Below, in pieces: positions 11,699 to 24,329 of a DNA stretch of 64,000 bases. Location: the NCBI GenBank assembly GCA_021904315.1, contig CM038923.1, positions 17,614,038 to 17,678,037 of the forward strand, in the 5' to 3' direction. Source of the stretch: Sphagnum magellanicum. Lineage: Eukaryota > Streptophyta > Sphagnopsida > Sphagnales > Sphagnaceae. Made by a program: the position numbers and the translations under genes. The stretch's first letter is position 1, and every line of letters starts with the position of its first letter. The notes under the pieces were generated by a model. The model ran no database searches. It was not told where the DNA came from and worked only from the letters and a program-made list of their open reading frames with translations.

Positions 11699-14600
11699 TT
11701 AGTTTTTGCTTTCTACTTTCCAAACATCTACATTTGATCGACTAACAACTATGCTACCATGGTTTGAAGCACTATACAAGTATGTACCATCCCTAGTTGT
11801 ACTACATCGCAATTGTTCAACATGACTATTTGCACCTGATCTATTCCCTTGTGCAATGCATTTGTGGTTACGCCATGCTTGTATGTTCATGACACTGGTC
11901 GAACTAGCTTCAATGAATAAAACATCTTCTTGCACTGCCATAGTTCGAACTCCACAATTATATTCAGTGATGTACTCCAAATCATTGTATACCTTGATTT
12001 TCCCTTCTGCTGTGCCAACATATAACATCCCTGTTGGTGCACATGCTAACGATCTCACGGGAACGGTTATGGCCAAGATGGTGACATTGACTTGATTACG
12101 CCACACCCACACGGTGCGATCTGGTACTCCTTTATGCTTTGCTGATGATGAGCTAAACAATGTGTCATTATGGTCAATCGCAAGGAGATCCACTGGAAAG
12201 CCTGGATTTCCGCTCAATTGAGCCATGAATCTGAGATTTGAATCCCACACATCAATTGTCCCATCTTTGCTCCCACAATATAAGGTACCTGTAGAAGGAG
12301 ACACAATGAGGCAATAATAGGATCCCTTTCGTTTTTGATTATGCAAACGAAGGAATTTGTTCTGCTTCCACACATAAAGGACCTTGGATCCTCCACCAGA
12401 AACTTTGTTTTCTGCTCCAGCATATAACATGCCTTCTGGGCCTGATGCCATAAACTTGGAAGGGGCATACCAGATGTTGCTAGCCCAAGACAACTTACCC
12501 ACATATTTGTTCTTTGAAAACATCAACAAGCTTGTTCCCTCGGAATTGTTACGACGAAGGAGCACATACAAAGTGCCATCATTGGCCACTTCTATGCAAT
12601 ATACGTTAAGTCCAGTACCTTGGTGCCCTGTATGTTCTTCAACAAGCGTGCCGATATGAACGATATTGAAATCATCATGATCTTCAGCAAGAGACTGTTC
12701 TGTAACAGTCGGCTTGATTGAATTGTTGCTTGATCCAAGATCACAATTTCCATCATATTCTTGGGTAAAAGAAGTTCCAGTATGAGGTTGGCTACTTGCA
12801 TTGCTTTCTCTAGTATCCACATTGCCATCGCAATTCTCAATATAAGATGATGTGTGTGGGGAAATCACATTACTTGAGCTGCCTTGTCCAAGCTCTCTGG
12901 TAGTGAAAGGGTTGCTTTTGGAAGTTGAATAATTGGTGGATCCATCTGTAGAAGATAACCAAGTCAATGACTCAAGGTTGGCTGAAAATTGATCTTCAAT
13001 CGCCATGGATGTTCCAACCTCTCTTTTGACTGCCTGTTAATAATGTACAAGCCAACAAATGAATTAACATCAACAATTTTTTCATGAGATACATTACATC
13101 AAATGTACAAATGCACCCATTATTCAGAAATAGTTGAACAGTAACATTTTGCATTACCTTCTGGAAAATGGATATCTTTTTTAGTGTATATTTAGTATAT
13201 GACAAACACAATATGAACAAGTATTTGTAAACAAATTATCTTGCTTTGTGCTATATTAGATTTTGTAACAAGGTTCACAACTACATAGAAAATTAGTGGA
13301 AAAATAATTACCTCCAAGACCTCGATTGCTGAAGGTCTTTCAGATGGTTCAAAAGCAAAACACTTTTGAAGGACTTCCACAAGTTCATGACCTAATCCTG
13401 ATGGAATAGGTGGTGAACTTTTCTTCACACAAACCTGCAAGTGTGATGCATACATTCAACTTGGTCAATTTCACATTCAAATGAGCTAAGATGATTCAAT
13501 ATTGGATTACACACAATTGATAGATGAATATTAACCTAAATGTACAACAACAAAAAATTATAATTGCCATCATTCTTATACACCTTGATCTTTTAATCTT
13601 AAAACCTTTACCTTCATCATGTTCGTAGTGAACAAAGAAAAGAAGTGAAAGTTTTTGTGTATATCCATAATTATGACATCCATACATATGTGAAACAATG
13701 TGAAAAACTACCCATAGCAAGTGGTAAGTGGGGATTATTGGAATGGAAGGCATTTGATTCACAAACCTTACTCATAATCTGCAAAATGTTCAACCCCTCC
13801 CAAGGAACCTTTCCAGTTTGTAGTTCTAAGAGCAAGCATGCCAAGGCCCATATGTCTGACTTTTTGGTCACTGGTCCTAGCTCCGGATCAAACATCTCAG
13901 GTGCCCTAAATCCATCATTGGGTCATAAAGAAAAGTTGAAACATATCAGAAGCATGTACTCATACATTGTCTCCTTGGCTCTAATTCACATCATTGTTTT
14001 CCTTTAGATTGAGTCTCCCAACTCCGATGCCTAAAATTGAAGTATGAGAACTGCAAAATCTTGAATAATGAATTGAGAGTTTATCTTATTGAATATCTTT
14101 AAAGTTAGCTAATTTGTTATCCAATCAGAAGGGAGCACAATTATGTACAATTGAATCAAGAATGAAAAAGTGTATTGCATCAATTTGTAGTTGTTTGAAA
14201 CTTGCAAAACAAAATTTCCTACTTTTCAAATAAGAATAATATATGATGTGAGACAAGAACAACATATGTAATGGAATGTTTAAATTTTAAAAATTGAAAA
14301 TTGGCCAAGTTTCTAAGAAGAAGGTGAAGAAATTGTCAAGAATTGCAAATGTTGTGGGGATTTACATGTAGGAAGCAGTGCCTGCAGAAGTGGTTGTTCG
14401 GAGAGAAGCAAGTGTATTTTCCACAATCCTTGCAATGCCAAAATCAGCCAAGATTGCACCTCCAAACTCATCCAGCAACACATTTGAAGGCTTAAGGTCC
14501 CGGAAGATGATGTTTTGATTATGCATCTCCACAACTCCTTGACATATGTCCAACATCCATTGATCCACGTCTGCTTGTGGCGCCTTCCGATCTACAACGC

Positions 14601-15806
14601 AGTAATCAACCAATGAACCCATCAATCATTTTCATTAGTACTTGTAAAAAACACAAAGGGCTAGCAAGTTAACAATTGTAATATATAGTCTATTTTGAGA
14701 AATCTTTCTGATTTAGGAATCTTAATTTATGCATCTAGAATCAATTGGAGTGAGAAATTTCTCTATTGGGTTGTATCAAAATTTGAGGAGAATTTTCTGT
14801 ATTGGGATTGATCAAAATTTTGAGATTTTCGCCACATGTATGTAGCCTTAAGTGTATTTAAATCTAGGAGTGAAGAAAGGAGGCTCATTGAGCTTGTTGA
14901 CAACTGCAAGACTTGAGAATGAGAATGAATTCATAAAGTTTAAACAAGAATTTTTTAATACCAGGAAATTTCTTGAGCTTGTTGTCCAAGGATGTGACAT
15001 AACGCTTCATGACAAGACAAATGTGGTCGGGCATGAGACAAATCCCAAATAGGCGACAAGAGAATTTGCAGCGTTCAGATGCCTTTGCCATCACAGCTGC
15101 TTCTTGCAACAACTTTTGCCAATCTTGTGTTGGCACTTCCTTATGAAGCATAGGGATTTGCTTCACTGCCACCTGCTCCTCAAAATCCCCAACAAATTAT
15201 TTTTACTACTTAGCATCATCAAGCTTAATACTCTAAGTCTTGATAAATATCAATCCTGAATTTGCAATTGCAAAATTCACCAAACCTTTCAGATCTGAAC
15301 AAATTTTGACATGAATCATTTTATGACGATTCACTTTGCAACTGCAGAATTGAAGCCTTGAAGATTGGAAAAAAAAAATGATGGTTTGATGAAGAACTTT
15401 GCAAAGTTTGGCAGAATTCATGCCTTTCAGATCTGAATTTTTTTTTCTCATGATTTAGTGAAGAACTTTGCAAGTTCTGCAGAAAATTCAAGCCTTCCAT
15501 GAGATCTGATTTGTTTTTTGATGATTTGATGAAGAACTTTGCAACTGCAGAAATTCCTTACTAGGCTTACCTTAGAGGCAGCCCAAGTTGTTTTTTGCAT
15601 AGCTGCAAGCATACATGATCTGAACAAAAAAACATTTCTGTGTATCTAGAATCTCAAAGATCTCTTACCTGCACTTTGCTTTCTCCATCTCGCCATGTCC
15701 CAGCGCTGACCACACCAAAACCACCTCGGCCCAGCACCTCCCCAAGCTCCAGATCTTGAGGCTCGATAACCCATCGTTCCAAAACTTTGCTAAACTGCGG
15801 ATCCAT
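11699..15806 (-). CDS. KEG-like protein kinase with C-terminal WD40-like beta-propeller, six exons
   Basis: Exons on the minus strand are 15806-15669, 15172-14962, 14591-14366, 13905-13767, 13434-13312 and 13033-11699. All introns are GT-AG and in phase, giving 723 residues. The kinase domain covers about residues 18-280: glycine loop GRGGFG (26-31), Lys50 in VAVK, likely alpha-C Glu70, gatekeeper region LVMKRY (99-104), FRDLKPSN with catalytic Asp148, DFG 166-168, and APE 193-195 after TTTSAGTASYM. His of HRD is replaced by Phe. A Ser/Asn/Thr-rich linker follows. From about residue 410 come blade-like repeats such as GTLYCGSKDGTIDVW and GMLYVGTAEGKIKVY, fitting a WD40 or related propeller that would bind partners or substrates. 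A soluble intracellular TKL-type kinase is inferred; no signal peptide or RING finger is seen. The CKFSCRLFG...CLVM block recalls plant KEG. The start ATG (MDPQF) aligns with that of the paralogue at 1621. Confidence 0.9.
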
Positions 15807-16950
15807 TCTACAATTCTCAACACGTTCTCCAGCACTTAATATACAGTCGAACCTCCTGCAAAAAAAGGACGACCACACACACACACAAAACTCAAATTTG
15901 CTGAACTTGGTTGTACGATGTGCATTCAAAATGTGTAAGCAAACTAACTAACATGGTACATAAGCTGTCCAGAGAATAGAAGCAATTAAGAAGAATCAAG
16001 TTCCGGATCTTGCAGTACAAACACACACAAATGTTCAGAATATGAGATGTTACCAATTTCTAATTTCAGTGAAGCTTGCAGCGATGCCCCGGGCGCCTTT
16101 GATCTTACGCAATGTTTTCTTGTGCAGTTTTTTCAGAAGTTTTGCAAACCCACAATTCCAAATCCAGCGCCACAGCAGAAGCTAATTCTAAAATCGAAAG
16201 AGAAACAATTTTCGTCCCCAGCAGCTAACAACTCTCAGATCTCGCCCAAATTCAGTACACAAGCTGCTAGCAATAAGCTAGCTAGCCAGCTGACGAGATC
16301 AGGCTCTAGTCACGGCAACAATATTCTCTATTCAACAAACTAATTATTGGGATTGCTTGTTCAGTGGCCACACGCAACGTCAACTGTACACCCGAGAATT
16401 AAACTCAACGATTGCAGCCGGAGGACAGGAAGAATATGGGCTGCAACTCGGCGAAAAGGATTAAACGATTACATGATCTTACCACAAATTCGCTCGCAAT
16501 GAGAAGCCGCTCTCATGACAGCTAATTAATATGAAGACTTTTTTGGCCGCACTCTTGTCAGTCGGTCGATGCCATGACGTCGAAGCTCCCAGCTCCGAAC
16601 AGAGACATGATCATGAATATTTATGGACGCGGAAATGAATGGGGGGGGGGGGGGGGTGGGGGGTATTACTCATGTGGACTTCTTGTGAAAGTATCCACAA
16701 GAGCGCGCCGTGGGGTCCATCCCAAATAGCGTGATCCGACTTGGGAGCTCCTTTTTTTCCTCCTCTCTCTCTCGTTTCGAGCTCGCGTCTGACCAAAGGC
16801 TTTCTCTTTATGACCCGGCCGACAACGCGTGAGGAGGAGGAGCGCAGGAACGCGGGAACTGGCATGGACTTTGCTGAGCGCCAAGCCCTAATTTTAGAAT
16901 CGTCAGCTCAAACTTCCTGGAAATGTCGTTAGAGGCTGACCTCGTGGCCC
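15807..16950 (-). promoter_or_regulatory. Upstream region and probable 5'-UTR intron of the kinase/propeller gene
   Basis: The sequence becomes GC-richer here. A strong acceptor (poly-pyrimidine then TTGCAG) lies at 15857-15856, leaving a 49-nt leader at 15855-15807. A matching donor (GTG then GTAAGATC, minus strand) is near 16485, implying a leader intron of about 630 bp. A TATA-like CATAAATATT (minus strand) spans about 16614-16625, and a CT/GA-rich patch lies near 16755-16775. The leader intron is supported by the same arrangement in the paralogue; the TATA call is weak. Confidence 0.4.
16641..16663 (+). repeat. Poly-G tract
   Basis: Sixteen G, one T, then six G. It lies just upstream (gene sense) of the TATA-like motif of the kinase/propeller gene. 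It could form a G-quadruplex; no function is shown. Confidence 0.9.
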
Positions 16951-17044
16951 CCTTTAGGCCCCTACTAATTTTCCAGTGGTTTCGGGCGGTTATTAGATAT
17001 GCGGCACAAAAACCGGCGGTTATCAGGCATGCTCTGCTCTTTTA

Positions 17045-17060
17045 ATGTATGTATGTATGT
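17045..17060. repeat. ATGT microsatellite
   Basis: Four tandem ATGT units, perfect. Confidence 0.9.
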
Positions 17061-17249
17061 GGTGAGTAAAAGGTAAAAGCCCCAGGCCCCGCCTTGATTT
17101 GACACTTTTTGGTCTTGGACCCTCATCTAAAGGCCGTGGGTCCAATTTATGGCTCTCAGCCAATGGGATTGCTCTATTTCATAGGACCCTAAACCTGGGA
17201 CCCTCATCTAAAGTGACCCCCAATCTAAAGACACTGGGTATGGGCCATT

Positions 17250-17703
17250 AGTGAACCAACACCTGTAAGCGCATGGTGAAGATGGATGATGGGTGGACGA
17301 GATACACTTTTCCATTGGTATCTAGTTCTCTGGCTAACCACAGTAGTTAGGTCAGTTTCTGTTTCTAGTACCCATGAGCAAACAACCGGTGTCGGGCAGT
17401 TATTAGAAACTGCCCCCTGCCCCCCCCCAAGTGAAGCCTTGTTTTTTTAAGGCAATTTATTAATATTAATTGGTTGTACACATAACAACTCAATACACAA
17501 ATCTTTTGTTTTGGGTGTTTGTAAATTAATTGATCAAAACTAATATTTAATTTAATTTTAGGTGAGTGTCACAGATGGAATTCAACCCAGTCTTAGACTC
17601 TCTTACACTGGACTAGGCTCTAAATTTATTATTAAATTTGGTTTTGTAAATTCAATTAGCCTTTTCTCAAAATTGCACTAATTTAGGTTCCATCAACCAA
17701 GAA

Positions 17704-17736
<33 letters not shown>

Positions 17737-17830
17737 GAAAACTGTTAGTTCTTTTCAACATCCAGAATCCAATGCCACTAGTCATGACATCCCATCCAAT
17801 GGATGATGTGCTGGCGAGTGTTGGTTCACT
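17250..17830. mobile_element. TIR-bounded non-autonomous element (module A relative)
   Basis: A perfect 13-bp inverted end, AGTGAACCAACAC, lies at 17250-17262, with its reverse complement at 17818-17830. Just inside the right end, CATCCAATGGATGATGTGCTGG matches the inner end of the element at 32808-33167 and the start of 61655-61860. The left half shares GGCTAACCACAGTAGTTA-type sequence with the 32.8-kb copy. No coding sequence; 581 bp. No clear target-site duplication was found, so the superfamily is open. Confidence 0.65.
17705..17736. repeat. (AACT)8 microsatellite
   Basis: Eight perfect tandem AACT units inside the element at 17250-17830. The 32.8-kb and 61.7-kb relatives carry GTAG/TACC-type runs in the corresponding interior. 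Confidence 0.95.
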
Positions 17831-19392
17831 TTGGCCCCTGACTTGGGACCTAACCCCATTTTCAGTGGAGGTCCCACATTTATTAGGGTTAAAGGCATTT
17901 TTAAAATATTTTTATTTATTAATGAATTGGACCTGAAACCGGTTTTAAGTTCCATTTCTGTGTGGAACTGGAACCAGAATGGGGATGCATTTTATTGTTG
18001 AAAATATATTAAAAATGACTTGAATTGGGAGTTAACCTTGGAGTTAACCCTTAGTTTAGGTCTGAGTTAGTAAGAAACTGATGTGAGCCAGGATTGATTT
18101 TCAGAACTGGAAAGACCCAGGTCAAGAAAATTCTAGTATATTGGGAAGGCATTTTGTTTTTTGGGAGGTGTCTAAGGGGGGGTTTTTTTTTTTTAATTTT
18201 AAAATTTTAAATAATTTTTAATAAAATTTCTCTCTTGGTTCTTCCATTTCGAATAGATTCTTTTCTTTCAAACTTAGATCTAATTTTGATTTTTCATTTC
18301 AAACAAGAAATTTGTCAGTCATATAAATTAAAATTTCAGATAAATGTACCAATTTTGGGTATGAATTTTACTAACTATATTTTCAAATTATAACAAATCA
18401 AACAGCAAATGCAATCATCTAGCAAATTTAGATGTAAATAATCACACACAGAAAGAAAAGGAAATTTCCAAATTCAAATGTCTAACAATGAAGTATCAAC
18501 TTTGAATATCCCTTTGAAGGAAATGAAGCAAAATGAAGCATCAAGGCCTTGAATGTGTCAACAACATTTGACACATAAGAAGTTTATGAAAATATTTTGA
18601 TCTTCTATTGTGCAATGATTCACATCAAATTTCCAATTTTTGTTAAGTCCTTGTTAGTACTTAAAACAATTTTTAAAAAAGAAGAAAAAAGAAAATTGTT
18701 ACCAACAATTTGAAATGACCAAAAAAGAAATAGAATCTTGAAATTGAAAGCAAAGTTCAATTAACTTGTAACCAAACAATACAACCATGAAACATTTACA
18801 AACAACTATGAGAATTTTCTAAATGGAATAGAAACCTTAAAAACACACCAAATTTGTCCTCTTGAATATTAAAATCAAAGCCATTTATCTTTTCAAGTTC
18901 TCCAAAACAATAAATGGCAAAATTGCATGTACAAAAACAATCGAAGAGAAGATTAATATCATGAGGAAAGGTGAATTGGCATTTTTTTTTATTAAGCATA
19001 TCACATTTTTCAAATAAGAATAACACATTAGATTTTGTAACGTCCCTATCAAGACCAAATGCAATGGATTTTTTCATTTGTGGCCAATTTCATAGCCTTG
19101 CATCATTAGTCGTAATGTTGAATTTTGACCTTGATCTAACAATCTTTATTACTTCCCTTGATTTGATTATTTTTCCCAATGCCATTCACATCATCTATCT
19201 AAAAAAGTATGCAACAAAATGTGTCCAAATTAATAAAAGTCAAGAGCAAATTCATATACAAATATCAACTTTCACCTTCTAGGTGGGTATAGTTCATTTT
19301 TTTTTTCACAACCTATAGCATGAACTTGTATAAACCATTGACAAGAAGCTTAAAACTAATCCCTAAACCATTGATTAGTTTTGTGTAGATAC
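17831..19392. other. Intergenic, AT-rich
   Basis: No supported gene. The overlapping frames at 18796-19077 (minus) and 18971-19282 (plus) have no recognisable domain. Confidence 0.5.
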
Positions 19393-19535
19393 TCAATGGT
19401 TTGGTAATATCCATCTTCTTATACCTTCATCATGCGTCAAGTACCTTCGCCATGCATCAAATGCATTTGAAGCCCAAATTTTCGAATGGATGCCACTTTT
19501 TTGTTTACCAATGTTCACATTGTCTAATTCTCTTA
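19393..19535 (-). pseudogene. Short transposon-protein relic, possible recombinase N-terminal region
   Basis: One minus-strand frame gives NIGKQKSGIHSKIWASNAF followed by DAWRRYLTHDEG and stops at about 19393. The pattern (KK/QKS...W...NAFDAWRR) resembles, from memory, the SAM-like N-terminal segment of ZMYM2/QRICH1/Crypton-type proteins that are common in seed-free plant genomes. Only about 40 codons are readable, so the assignment is tentative. Confidence 0.3.
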
Positions 19536-19929
19536 TTGATTGATATTTTTTAACCTAAAAAGTAAAGCATCATCATCACCCTCTTTTTCAAAAAATGTTG
19601 GTTCAACAAACCCTCTCCATATGCAAAAATATGTAAAAAATTAACATCCACAACCCAATTAAACAAAACATTAAAATGAGGAGACCCAAAGGTGGACACT
19701 ACTTTGAATTTACAAACCACGTGAATATAACTATAACGAATCATGGTTTAACTGATTAGAGAACTTGTTTGAAAAGACCAATCAGTTGTACTAAACGAGT
19801 CAATTTGAACATGTTTGATTTGACTAATTGGTTTTTTCTCCCCCTCTACCTAATGGTGTTTTTGATTTTTGGTCTTTTTGCTAGTTTTTTTTGTTGGTCA
19901 TCTCAACTTGTCAACTTGATCACCAATCA

Positions 19930-20450
19930 ATCAAAATGAACACCGTACCCTACCTATTAACCTAGGTTGGGTACTTAGCACCTACACTATTTAATATCCA
20001 CCTAAGTTAGGTTAAACAACTAGGTTACCTTGCCTAGCTATTTAATCAATCAATTTAGGCAAGGTAGCCTAGCTAGGATAGGTTACAAGTGTGACATCTT
20101 GAACCTTTCACTTGCACATTGAAGGACCAAGTTTTCAACCATTGCATCGTATTTTCACAAACAACAATTTATGCAAATATAATATTATGAATATTTTTTC
20201 CTAACCTACCAACAAAGCCTCTCTTAACAACCTTAGGCTACCTATCTACTTAACCTACTTAATTTACATAATTATATTAATTACCTAGCCTAGATATGTA
20301 GCCTAAATACTTAACTTAACCTAACTTGGTATCTATGTAAGCCCTACCTACCTATTTAATTTTCTATGTACCTAGGTATATACTTACCTATAGCCTACAT
20401 GCTTATTTAATCAAAGTGATCATTTTGATTACCATTTTGATTAATAATGA
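19930..20450. repeat. TAGG/CCTA-rich dispersed repeat with tRNA-like core
   Basis: Many CCTA, TACC and TTAACCTA units flank a tRNA-like core at 20093-20152. The same order (TAGG-rich tail, core, TAGG-rich head) is seen at 58020-58640 in the same orientation, so the two are copies of one family. Confidence 0.55.
20093..20152 (-). repeat. tRNA-like core of dispersed repeat
   Basis: On the minus strand it reads GATGCAATGGTTGAAA (A-box-like), then about 30 nt later AGGTTCAAGATG (B-box-like). It matches 58155-58221 closely and 60259-60323 more loosely. No intact acceptor stem, so it is not a working tRNA gene. Confidence 0.5.
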
Positions 20451-20508
20451 AATGACAATTGGTCAAATTGACTAATCAAAATAACCCTAGTTAATTAAAA
20501 TATTTCTT

Positions 20509-20529
20509 TATATATATATATATATATAT
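20509..20529. repeat. (TA)10 microsatellite
   Basis: A run of about ten TA units. Confidence 0.9.
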
Positions 20530-23500
20530 GTCCCATTTGATCGTTATTCCCCGCGGGGACACTAGTTTAAAAATAAAAATATGTGAGTAAGAATATAGGT
20601 GCAATATATTGGTGGTTGGGTAAAAATTATAAGTTGATTAGTTAAAAATAAGATACATTTCATTCAAATAATCAATTTGATTATAATATAAAATATGTAA
20701 TAATTTGAAATAATGGATTATTATTAATATGGGGTGGCAATAATATGGATATATTAGATAATTAGATAATAATAGGGTGATAAAAAATAAGTCGGACAAT
20801 TATTTAATACCCCCTCAAAAATGGTCATTTTAATGCACGTAAATTTCAAACTTTACACACTATGTCAAATTGTATTAGCAATTGTTATTATCAAATACAC
20901 ACAATCAATCGTGAACCACACCCGCTAGGTCCCACCCATTAGATGACTATTTAATTTACATTTATTCTTGGAATATCTTTTAAAACCTTCTATAAAATCT
21001 TGAATTTTTTCATTATACTATTATGTTAGAACTTATGTTAAAAATCGCCATAAATATGTCATTTTCAAATCTTTTCAGAAAGCTATAATTGTGTTTTTTT
21101 GTTGAAGTGCACTAATTACAACAACTTCCAATGTGCTTTTTGGCATTATTTATTCATTATATTGATTTAAACTTTTCAAAATATGTATATCAATATATTG
21201 AAAATAAAATTGCATACAAACAACTCCATTTGTAATTTTATTTTTCCTCTAAAATGTTAAATACATCAAAATTTGAAATAGTGGTGTCAATTGCTATAAT
21301 ACACATTTGCAAAACCACACCTTGTTTAATCCCAAAATTTGATATTTTTAAAATGTTATGGAAAATGCATTGGCCACAAAACTTGTTACCTTACTTGTAG
21401 CAAAATGAATTACTAAAAGACATTAAAGCAATTCTTTTTACATAATGTCTTAGTTCATTGTGCAAGTGATCCACCTCTGAAAGAGCAATCTTGATTTCCT
21501 TTCCAACTCCAAGTTTATTAAAATTAAAAAATTAAATGAATATAATGTATTGAAATTGCATGCAAATAAAAAATTATAATAAAATATAAGGTGGTTGAAA
21601 TAGGTGCATATTGGACATTCATCCTCATTATCGAATAAAGACATTTCACATTAATTGAACTTTGGAAAACTAAAAACATTTCCAAGATCCATTTCAACAT
21701 AATAGAAAAAAATGTCTAATTACACAAGGGGTTTGCAAGAAAGAAGACCTAATAGCATTGCAACATTGAAAAGCCCACAACTTTGTGGCAATGCAAACCC
21801 CTTGTTGCACCAATATGCCATTGCAAAAATCACAACACCTACATAATGACTTCAACACAACACCTATAAAAGCTCCACAACCAAGATCAAATAAAAAAGT
21901 ACAAATAGGGTGGCAAACATCAATATAAAAAATATGAACATTGCAAAAGAAGCAAATACACCTGAAAAGAAAAAGGAAAAAAACACAAAGAAGCCAAAAC
22001 TTTGAAACCACCAAACATTTAAAATAAATAAATGAGGATGCCATTTGTGAAAGAAGTTTGCCATGAAGTAAATGGTGATAACACAATTAAAACAAGCCAC
22101 GGAACATCAAAAGAAAAAAGAATTGTAATTTCTATCAAACACAAAAAGGTGTAATTTTACAAACATGTACCCAAACAATTGAAAACACTATTTTTATTGG
22201 TGGAAAAAGATTCATACCTAATTATTTTTGGAAAATTTTAATTCTTGCCTATTTACTTTTCTTGAAAAAAAATTAATATAAAATTTAACATAATAATTTT
22301 TTTAAATCTTATTTTTTTGAAATTAAAAATATTTTGTTCTAAAGAACATCAAAAATATTCTTTTAAAAAATAATGGCCTAAAGAGATGGGTGTGATTCAT
22401 AATTGAACATTTGCACATAAAAGGGGAGAACAAAACCTATTGAAATTGCAAGTGGTAGTCTTAACTTAAAGCAAAAACACAACAACAAGAAAAAACCACT
22501 CAACAAAAAACATGAGTGAGAGCTCAAATGCAAACTTTCAAAAACATTTTGATCATTCATTGCTTTTTTCTATGTGGAGTTATTGTGTTTATTAATTAAA
22601 ATGAGAAAATTTGCATCATTGATTGATGAAAGAAACAAAAAAGAAAATGTACTCCTTGAAGGTTGTCTCATTCCTTTCAAAAATCAATTTTGTTTGTTAG
22701 ATGTAATTAATCTTGATCATTGAAGAAAAAACCCTAAACATGTCCCCTCGCTAATGAGATGGAATGCTCACTATTCTTTTGATTTTTACTATAATCAACA
22801 CCTCTTTTTTATCATTTTTTTTGTCATAGTTTTTTTTTTTTTTTTTTTTTTCAATGATGAGATCTCAACCATCAAGGATTGTTTAAAGTGTGCCATGATC
22901 CAATTGATCTCCATCATTGATTTCCACCATCTTCACCGGTAGTAAGAGGCAAGTTTGAGACTCTTCAATAGTATCAACCAAGGCCACGTATTTGAAAGCA
23001 AAAACCCTAAAATTAGGGATCAAATTGCAAGCATTGATAGCCAATATTGTGGAGCATATGGGGTGTCAATTGAGTACTTAATCATTACCATTGCTTTGTT
23101 TTGTCCCTTTGATTTGTGGCAACTACTCTTGCAAATATTTTCAATTTGTCTTGCATTACAAAGAACTTCCACTTTCTCTTTTCTTTGATCCTCTAGCAAG
23201 TTTTATCTTTACTCCCTATTTTGAAAGCTTCTTTCTTTTGAAGTACTATTGTTTTCCAGATATTCAGTGCTTTGTGTATTTTTTGTAGGTTTCATTTTTC
23301 TCTCCTCGTTCATCAAATGTTTGTGGACTGTAATTTTACAATATATTTTTCCTCAAGATTTCCATTCTTTGGGATTTGGAAATTGTCTATACCATTTCAA
23401 TTTCATTTATGTTTTTTTTATTACAAATCAATGTGTTTCAATGTCTTTATGTTGTAACCCATTTTTCAATTTTTATAGTTCATTCTTCCAATTTTTTTAT

Positions 23501-23852
23501 TCTTTTGTGTAGGTTTTGGATTCTCTGATTTCGGTGCCTCTAATGCAAAATTTCTTACTTTTGTGATAGGTTCATACCCTTGATTTTCCTGCTTGCATTC
23601 GTAACTTCATTGTGTATTCATATGGGTCGAGCAAATTATCTAGTGGCCACCACCATTTCCAACCAATTATTATGAATGTGGAATTCCAAAAAATTAGAAT
23701 TATTGATTCATTACAATCTTGTAATCTACATTTTAATTAATTCAAGTCGACTTGCAATCGTAAATTACTCCCATTGTCTTTGACCCTGACTTGCAAGACT
23801 GAGGTATTGGACCCTGACTTTGCAAGACATATCCTTAAAGCCCCAGGTTGAG
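20530..23852. other. Intergenic, very AT-rich
   Basis: No gene can be supported. Frames at 21694-22100 (minus) and 22754-23512 (plus) translate into Phe/Cys/Leu-rich strings typical of T-rich DNA. A 22-T run lies at 22830-22851. Confidence 0.55.
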
Positions 23853-23915
23853 GGCATTACCAAAATAAGGGCGCATGAGGCGATAGCCAAGTGCAGGCCT
23901 GATTTTGGTAATGCC
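23853..23915. repeat. Short perfect hairpin
   Basis: Perfect 14-bp inverted repeat GGCATTACCAAAAT (23853-23866) and its complement (23902-23915) around a 35-nt loop. A related arrangement with CCAAAATAAGGG occurs at 59939-59990, and a different hairpin of similar size at 41964-42007. Confidence 0.7.
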
Positions 23916-24329
23916 ATCAACCGATGACTTCACCCCATGTGATGACCTGCAAGAAATTCAGTGGAAAAACTGAGCAGAAACAGGAGGCAGGCATTATGAA
24001 AAACGTAATGCTTTCATACGTAATGCCTTCCTTGCTCTTCCATGAAAAAACATGCTTTATAAGGTTACCTCCGAATACACTGCAAAAGTTTTGGCAGGTT
24101 GTTACAGTCCCACAAACTCCAACCCAAATTCAAAAGAAGGCATGGTGAACACAAAGGAAGAGGAAGTTCGTAAGAAGAAGAAAAATCATCAGTGAGTAAG
24201 TAGAGGTAAGTACTAGCTTATGGAGGAGCAGCGCAATAGTAGCCTTTAATCTCAAAAACAAAATCTTTGCTCTTAAAGGAATATATCTACTAAATGTACA
24301 ACAAATTATCATAAGTCTCTTGTTGTCCT

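Noticed and set aside
14313..14534. 73-codon minus-strand frame within kinase exon 3
   Set aside because: Out-of-frame shadow of the exon carrying the catalytic loop and DFG.
21694..22100. 130-codon minus-strand frame rich in Phe, Cys and Leu
   Set aside because: Composition mirrors T-rich DNA; no motif, no splice partners, and an overlapping frame of similar quality.
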